Source: Sipunculus nudus
Lineage: Eukaryota > Annelida > Sipuncula > Golfingiida > Sipunculidae
Assembly: GCA_026874595.1 (NCBI GenBank)
Contig: CM049307.1
Span: forward strand, 47,279,678 to 47,343,677
Reading direction: 5' to 3'
DNA: 64,000 nt
The notes under the pieces were generated by a model, which was not told the origin of the DNA, did no database searches, and saw nothing but the letters and a program-made list of their open reading frames with translations. Below, piece by piece: positions 58,880 to 64,000 of the stretch. Every line of letters starts with the position of its first letter. The first letter of the stretch is position 1. The position numbers were made by a program, and so were the translations under genes.

Positions 58880-60262
58880 AGTGTGATCTATTCTGCTTGT
58901 CCAGTTGTCTTCATCCGATTCACACAAGTCACAAATGAAGTAGGCATCGCCATATGTACATCTCTCATGAGCCCAGTCCTTGCAAAGCAGTTAACCCACT
59001 ATTCCCGAGAAGCATAATTAGCGTGGCTCTCTCCACAACAATTAAGACAGTACCAAACATCACTTTATGTTGCGGTCTTCTTTTTTCCTTTACTTTCCTG
59101 TTTATTGTCAAAATTTTCCTTTCACTGGACTTGAACTTGCCAGGTGGTCTTCCCCGTCATGATTTTTAGTTTAAGCCGCGTGGAAGTATCTGTCAAGATT
59201 GCTGTATGCCGTTTCTTCATGTCTATTCTCTTATTCCTCCCAGGACTGGCCTTTCTGAGGGTCGCAATGCCTCTGGAGTCACGACTACTTCAGGTGAGGG
59301 ACTGGGGTCCTCTATGATGTTAAGCACAGTCTTGCGTTGTCGAAATATGTTGCACTGGTGGTAGCAAAAGGTTTTGGAGCTGGCGCCCGACACGGGTACA
59401 GTTTCTGGGGACGTTCTTGTCCCTGCTGGAGGTCGAGAGGGCTGAGCCTGAACCTGGTCACTTGTCTCACTACAACCTTCTTAGTTGTTGTCTTTTGCCA
59501 GGTCTGGCCTCGGAATCGTTGTTAGATGACGCCTTTTCTTCGCCCTTGGCTATAGCTGTGGCGCTTACTCTTGTGGATGATATGTGACGTCACTCAGCTG
59601 GTATTCATCGTCTCCGAATGTATTCCTGCCAAACGGACAGATGACAGACACTTTAAGTCCTCTTATGATATTGAAAATAATGGTTGCTTTCGGTAAAGCT
59701 TCTGCAACGATCCTAGGCAAATCATAAATGCTCATGGTTTCCCCCGGGTGAGACGTCATCCAGCCATAACATACGGCATTGAAGAACCTCTTGAAGGGCT
59801 CATAGACACCTCTGTCCAAGGGTTGGAGTTTGTGTGAGCAGTTGGGCGGAAATGTTATTAAGACTACCCTGTTATCCCTACAGTAATCCACCAGATAAAT
59901 ATAGATACGTGCGAGTCATTATTGTCCAAGAGCAGGAACACAGGCTTTTCTCTGGTGCCTTTTGTAACTGAAACAACATGTTTCATGAACACAAGGAAGT
60001 TTTTCTCAGCCATCCACCTAGACGGATGAGCAGTTCCTATACAACCAGGAGGACCATCCCTAACAAATGATCCCTGAAGTTTACTCTGGGAAAAACAAAC
60101 AGTGTTACCACTGGCGCTGACCGCTAATGCCAAGGTCACAAGGGTCCCTCTTACGGCAGAGGTAATGGCCCTATCCTGATCCAACCCCTTCCTAGCAAGG
60201 ATACGGCATAGACGCTGCACTGTGATGACACGATCTACCTTGTAGATGCCGTGACACTGGAA
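58880..60262 (-). pseudogene. Pogo/Tigger-like transposase (DDE_1) remnant with PHD-like C-terminal finger
   Basis: A decayed DNA-transposon transposase. Reading leftwards: GIYKVDRVITVQRLCRILAR with the first catalytic Asp, TSAVRGTLVTLALAVSASGN, FVRDGPPGCIGTAHPSRWM, and FLLLDNNDSHVSI with the second Asp. One frameshift falls near 59890 (between SIFI and VDYCRDNRVVLITFPPNCSH). Then LQPLDRGVYEPFKRFFNAV carries the third Asp. A stop at 59565-59567 and further stops break the tail, yet a cysteine/histidine finger is still legible near 58900-58980 (LLCKDWAHERC then YFICDLC). The N-terminal helix-turn-helix region is missing or unreadable. Not functional. Confidence 0.9.
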
Positions 60263-60486
60263 TTTTTAACGGTTCATAAATCAGACAAGTTGTCGAAAAC
60301 CCCATCTGTACAAATCTGTTGAAACTGGTAGCTTACGCTCCATAATCATCGGTTGGGCTATGCTCAATTATTCGCTCAGCTATAACCTCTGCACAAACCG
60401 CGGTTGTCCGTCAGGTTTGGCCACCAGGCGGTGCTGTCTCGATGGAAAATCCTCATGCGTAATATATAATCAATTATGTCAGCTAT

Positions 60487-60675
60487 CTAAAATCGGCAGT
60501 TGCTTGGTAGCACAGATTTTTTTACCCCCTTTGGATTACACACTATGCAATCGTCACCTTTCAGAACAGTCTCTATACTAACTTGCTGGTGTGCCCTGAG
60601 GTCAGTTATCCCCAAATTTTGCAAAATTCCTCTCATCCAGTCCTGGGCGCAGCCATCTTTGTTTACACGCTGAGC
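60487..60675 (-). pseudogene. RecQ-like helicase N-terminal fragment (decayed)
   Basis: The minus-strand frame reads GILQNLGITDLRAHQQVSIE, then TVLKGDDCIVCNPKGVKKSV. This matches the start of a RecQ-family superfamily 2 helicase core: the 'LR.hQ..ai...l.GkD' Q-motif region followed by the Walker A motif, here PKGVKKS instead of P-TG-GKS. Just after it the frame shifts, and YQATADF is legible in another frame where families have CYQLPA. The missing Thr-Gly and Gly in Walker A plus the frameshift make it dead. It lies ~230 bp upstream of the transposase remnant on the same strand, but I see no evidence they were one gene. Confidence 0.55.
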
Positions 60676-60699
60676 CAATCAGATTTTTTTTTTATTTTT

Positions 60700-61360
60700 T
60701 AAGGAGCGTTCGGTTTGCTGAGTGTTTCCATTTCTCCCCAACGTTTCTCTATGCACACGATATGAAAACCTTGATATAAATAATCTCTCCTGTATAGGGA
60801 GAAAGTTTTAAATAATTATAATATTTAAAACTGAATATTTTGACTCATTATTCACATAAGAAATATGAGGATTTTTTGCTCCACAACTATTATTCCATTA
60901 AATGTCTTTGGATAATGTGGTTAAACCTTAGTGGGGCTTAGCTTTAATATTTATATTTTACCAAGTTAATTTTTCTTAGTAAAATAATTGATGTGGAAGT
61001 CTATTTTTAACTTTGCAAATTTAATGACTTCTGAAGTCTAGGCAGAGCACATGTAAGAGTGACAGCCGACACCAACCCGACACTAACCCAGACTGGCTCC
61101 CCTGCAGACTAACGGGAGGCTGTGCCTCACTAAGAAATGGGTGCAATTTGGGGATCTATACCCTGATGTTATGACCATGCAGAATGCAATTAAGGAAAGA
61201 CCCCTTCCTAAGTATACAAATATTTAGAAGTTATCTTAACAAATCACATATACGTTAATTAATTTTTAATATCTTTGGAACAAAAATTAAATCTGAAAAA
61301 CAAAAATAATCACTTATAAATTGAAAAAGAATCAAATAACATGAGAGGTGTTAGCGCTCA
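60700..61360. other. No feature recognised
   Basis: AT-rich spacer between the transposon remnants and a poly-G tract (61368-61384). A small GC-richer patch lies at 61050-61130. Confidence 0.4.
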
Positions 61361-61507
61361 ACGGGCCGGGGGGGGGGGGGGGGGCGCAGTTTTTACCACT
61401 GGAAACAGGTGATGGTTTACATTATTATGGGATTTGCATCCCCTGGTTAATGCACACTCGAAAGTGTTTCCATCCAGGAGTAATGGGAACGTCGTGCCCA
61501 TCGGCCG

Positions 61508-61601
61508 TGTTTCACTCACAAACCATGACGCCTTTCGGGGGATCCTCGGTGGTATGACCCAGCAATGGGGATGATTACGCACCCAGGACCCGCAGGGGCA
61601 G
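61508..61601 (+). repeat. Dispersed repeat family B, copy 2
   Basis: Reads TGTTTCACTCACAAACCATG, CCTTTCGGGGGATCC, TATGACCCAGCAATGGGGAT and CCAGGACCCGCAGGGG. It is the opposite-strand match of 12385-12473. A 17-base poly-G tract at 61368-61384 precedes it. Confidence 0.7.
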
Positions 61602-62384
61602 TAGTCATTCGGGCTTGGTTAACGCCAGGATATAAAATGAGAGGAAGCGTGTGAAACTGCCCTGTCACGTAGTCCGAAACCGGAACGGAAATCTGCAGAT
61701 GTAGTTAAGTTTGCATTTAAAAATGGAGGCGGCTACCTCCTCCAAAAATTAATTATAAAAAAAGATTCCGTCCGTGGTGTTGGTCTTTATACTCGGATTT
61801 ACATCGTTCGTTTTATCCAAAAAGTGTGCCGTAGAGATATTTGTATTCCTTTAATATGCGAACTCTCCTTCAGGAATGATGCGTACTCATATGCCATTTT
61901 ACATTTGCAGAGTGCCTTCTTTTCTGCTGATCAAACATGGCTGATTAATATTTGTCTGCATTATTTGTCTCTTTTTAGCTTTTAGAAGTACCTTATCTTT
62001 AACTTGTAACAATTAGACCTGTTTCAGCTCGTATTCAGATAAACTTTATAGGAATATAAAACATCCAGACAACGGTTTCTACCGATCCCCCTGTTCTACC
62101 AGGTACTTGGAAAAGTTTAATATGACATGAATATTTTCGTATCAAGACCACCAACAAGGCTTTTGGAATCTTGGCATCTTCCATATATACACAAATTGGT
62201 TCTAAATGTTTTCTGTAATATGGTAGTCACCCAGACCATGTAGTACTACCATGAGAGAATCAGCAATATAAAAACAGATCACGAGCATCAATTTCATAAG
62301 GTCTTTTTCATGTTGAACACCATAACACATAACATATGACAGTGTAGTGCCCAAGATATTTTAATGCTTTAATATATCAGTACA

Positions 62385-64000
62385 TACATTTGACTTTGAC
62401 CTTGCGTACCTCGTGTGAGCTTCCGGCAACTCCTGGTAAGTTGCAATTAACAGAAGACATTAAAAAAAAGTATAAACCGTTCCAGTGGTCTAATATCATT
62501 CACTACATAGATGACACAGTTGGAAAAGAAACACATTTTAATTCAGCAAAACAGTTTTTACATGTAATAAGAATAAGGTGATTACAGTGGTTTAAAAATT
62601 AATTATGATAAACGTGACGGATTATGGATTGGTCAGATTAGGAAATGTTTGCAGAAGCCGTTAGGTATTAGATAGCCGGATGAGCCCATGAAAGTTTTAG
62701 GAATTTTGTTGTCTTATGATAAAAAAGCAGCACTTGACTGAACTTGTACATCAAGTTGAAATCAATAGAAAACAATCTAACTCTCTAGAAACAGAGAAGC
62801 CTGTCTTTGCTTGGAAAGATACAAATTGATAAAACATATCTTGTGTAATTATGTAATTATTATTTTACAAACGAAAGTGTACCAGAAAGTTTTTATAATG
62901 ATTTGAATAAAATTCTATTTGGCTTAACTTGGAATAATGGCAGAGAAAGAATTAAAAGAGTAAGGTTAATGCAAAAAGTAAAACATGGAGGGTTAAATGC
63001 TCAACACTTATGGTCTTTTATATTTTCATCAAGAATATTTAATTGGTTAAAGCGATATATGTCATCGGTACAAAGACCATGGAAAGTTTTATTTAACTTC
63101 TACTTGAAGTCTTTTTGCCCTGATATACAAGTTTTATTTAAGAGTAATATACCATTGAATGATATTGATGGTTATAAAATGTGCTTACATTTATAAAGAG
63201 ATTTTAAGAAGTTATATCACTCTACATATATAAGAAGTTATATCACTCTTAGTATTCTAAGGAATACTTTTAAAGTAATTCCATTGGAGCAGTAGGTAGT
63301 GTGGAATAACAAAATGGTTAAAATGTCAGAGCAATCGGCATATTGGAAAAGATGTCTTAATGCCGGAGTAATAACAGGTGAAGATTTAAATGATGAACAT
63401 GGAAATATGTATAATACATTTCACTTCTTGGGTACAGAAATGCATTCAAGGTTCAGATGTTTTATATGGTATGCACTGGTCTAGAAGTTCAACCAGTACA
63501 AAGGTCTCTGAGTAATAAACTGAATGGCAAATAAATCCAATTACATTTCAATATTTTAATGGAAACTTTGTTGAAGTGATAAATGTTCCTTCTCGTTTGA
63601 TATATGCGGGATTTTAAAGAAATGTTAGAAAAGGGACCTTTTCGACCCAAAGTGTGGATATACTAGTATACCAAGGGAATTGAGGTTGATTACCTTGACT
63701 TTTCTGTGTAAGTCTTGTAAACGGAGACACTTATACATCTGTTTTGGTATTGTGACGAGGTATTTTTGCGGTTGTAGTATGAAATAGAGATATGGTGTAG
63801 AGAGACAAAAATTGACATTGAAACAAGTAAATTAACAGTCCTTTACTTCGTCACATTTGAGTAATATAAATATTTTATCGGTCAAACAATATATTTATTT
63901 GTGTAAAAAGAACCAGATAGGTTTATCACTATCACAGGCATGTTTCCATAATTGGTATATGCTAGATTAGAATTTACAATTACGCATTAAAAATAGCGAG
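62385..64000 (+). pseudogene. L1/Tx1-type LINE ORF2 remnant (reverse transcriptase C-terminal half)
   Basis: A decayed non-LTR retrotransposon readable in pieces. At 62501-62520 is HYIDDTVG, the catalytic YxDD box, with a deletion after it. At 62593-62740 is SGLKINYDKRDGLWIG, then PDEPMKVLGILLSYDKKAALD, the thumb-side motif order of L1-like elements. At 62895-63196 is NKILFGLTWNNGRERIKRVR and KHGGLNAQHLWSFIFSS, the typical L1/Tx1 C-terminal domain. At 63299-63484 is VWNNKMVKMSEQSAYWKRCL with GVITGEDLND. A CDEV/YEIEIW zinc-knuckle-like tail is legible to about 63800. Many stops and frameshifts. Upstream endonuclease and most of the RT are absent; the right end may continue past the window. Confidence 0.88.

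Noticed and set aside
1-64000. CRISPR arrays, bacterial operons or prophage
   Set aside because: Spliced exons, SINE/LINE/MITE content and gene sparsity show animal nuclear DNA. Tandem arrays here lack the repeat-spacer pattern.
1-64000. Canonical tRNA, rRNA or snRNA genes
   Set aside because: Only the SINE head at 52320-52372 has paired Pol III boxes; no cloverleaf with acceptor stem was found.

Overview
The window is eukaryotic, AT-rich and gene-poor. It has spliced exons with consensus GT/AG borders, long introns, many TA/CA microsatellites and a dense mix of interspersed repeats: palindromic MITEs, a tRNA-derived SINE, an L1/Tx1-type LINE, a pogo-like transposon, and a hammerhead-ribozyme motif of the kind found in Penelope-like elements. 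This suits an invertebrate, most likely a mollusc. That assignment rests on repeat style and is an inference; I cannot name a species.

Region 1 (1-15.8 kb, minus strand) is the 5' part of one real gene, an ABCA1/ABCA4/ABCA7-type ABC transporter. Seven coding exons read in phase for 323 complete residues: the N-terminal cytoplasmic tail, the first membrane helix and the start of the large first extracellular domain. The gene runs off the left edge. Its introns hold three copies of a ~300-bp MITE and a minisatellite that is in register with the exon 5 splice donor.

Region 2 (15.8-25.3 kb) is repeats upstream of the first coding exon: a ~140-bp tandem array, a GAAT-type microsatellite, then a 1.91-kb unit repeated nearly three times. 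That unit is itself built of short repeats centred on the palindrome GGTGGCGCCACC and ends in a hairpin, which suggests a Helentron-like non-autonomous element.

Region 3 (25.3-58.5 kb) has no gene I can defend. It holds a 0.7-kb element with ~190-bp inverted repeats, a perfect 37-bp-arm hairpin inserted in that element with a 9-bp target duplication, a CpG-rich patch with a CTCF-like site, a fourth MITE copy, a poly-G 'GGATCC' repeat family, a ribozyme-bearing TA-rich element, a second palindromic MITE, a SINE and a ~78-bp tandem array.

Region 4 (58.5-64 kb) is a graveyard of mobile genes: a frameshifted pogo/Tigger-type transposase with a PHD-like zinc tail, a RecQ-like helicase fragment, and a decayed L1/Tx1-type LINE ORF2 that runs off the right edge.

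The only gene likely to be functional here is the ABCA transporter. Almost all other open frames are low-complexity or repeat-derived.
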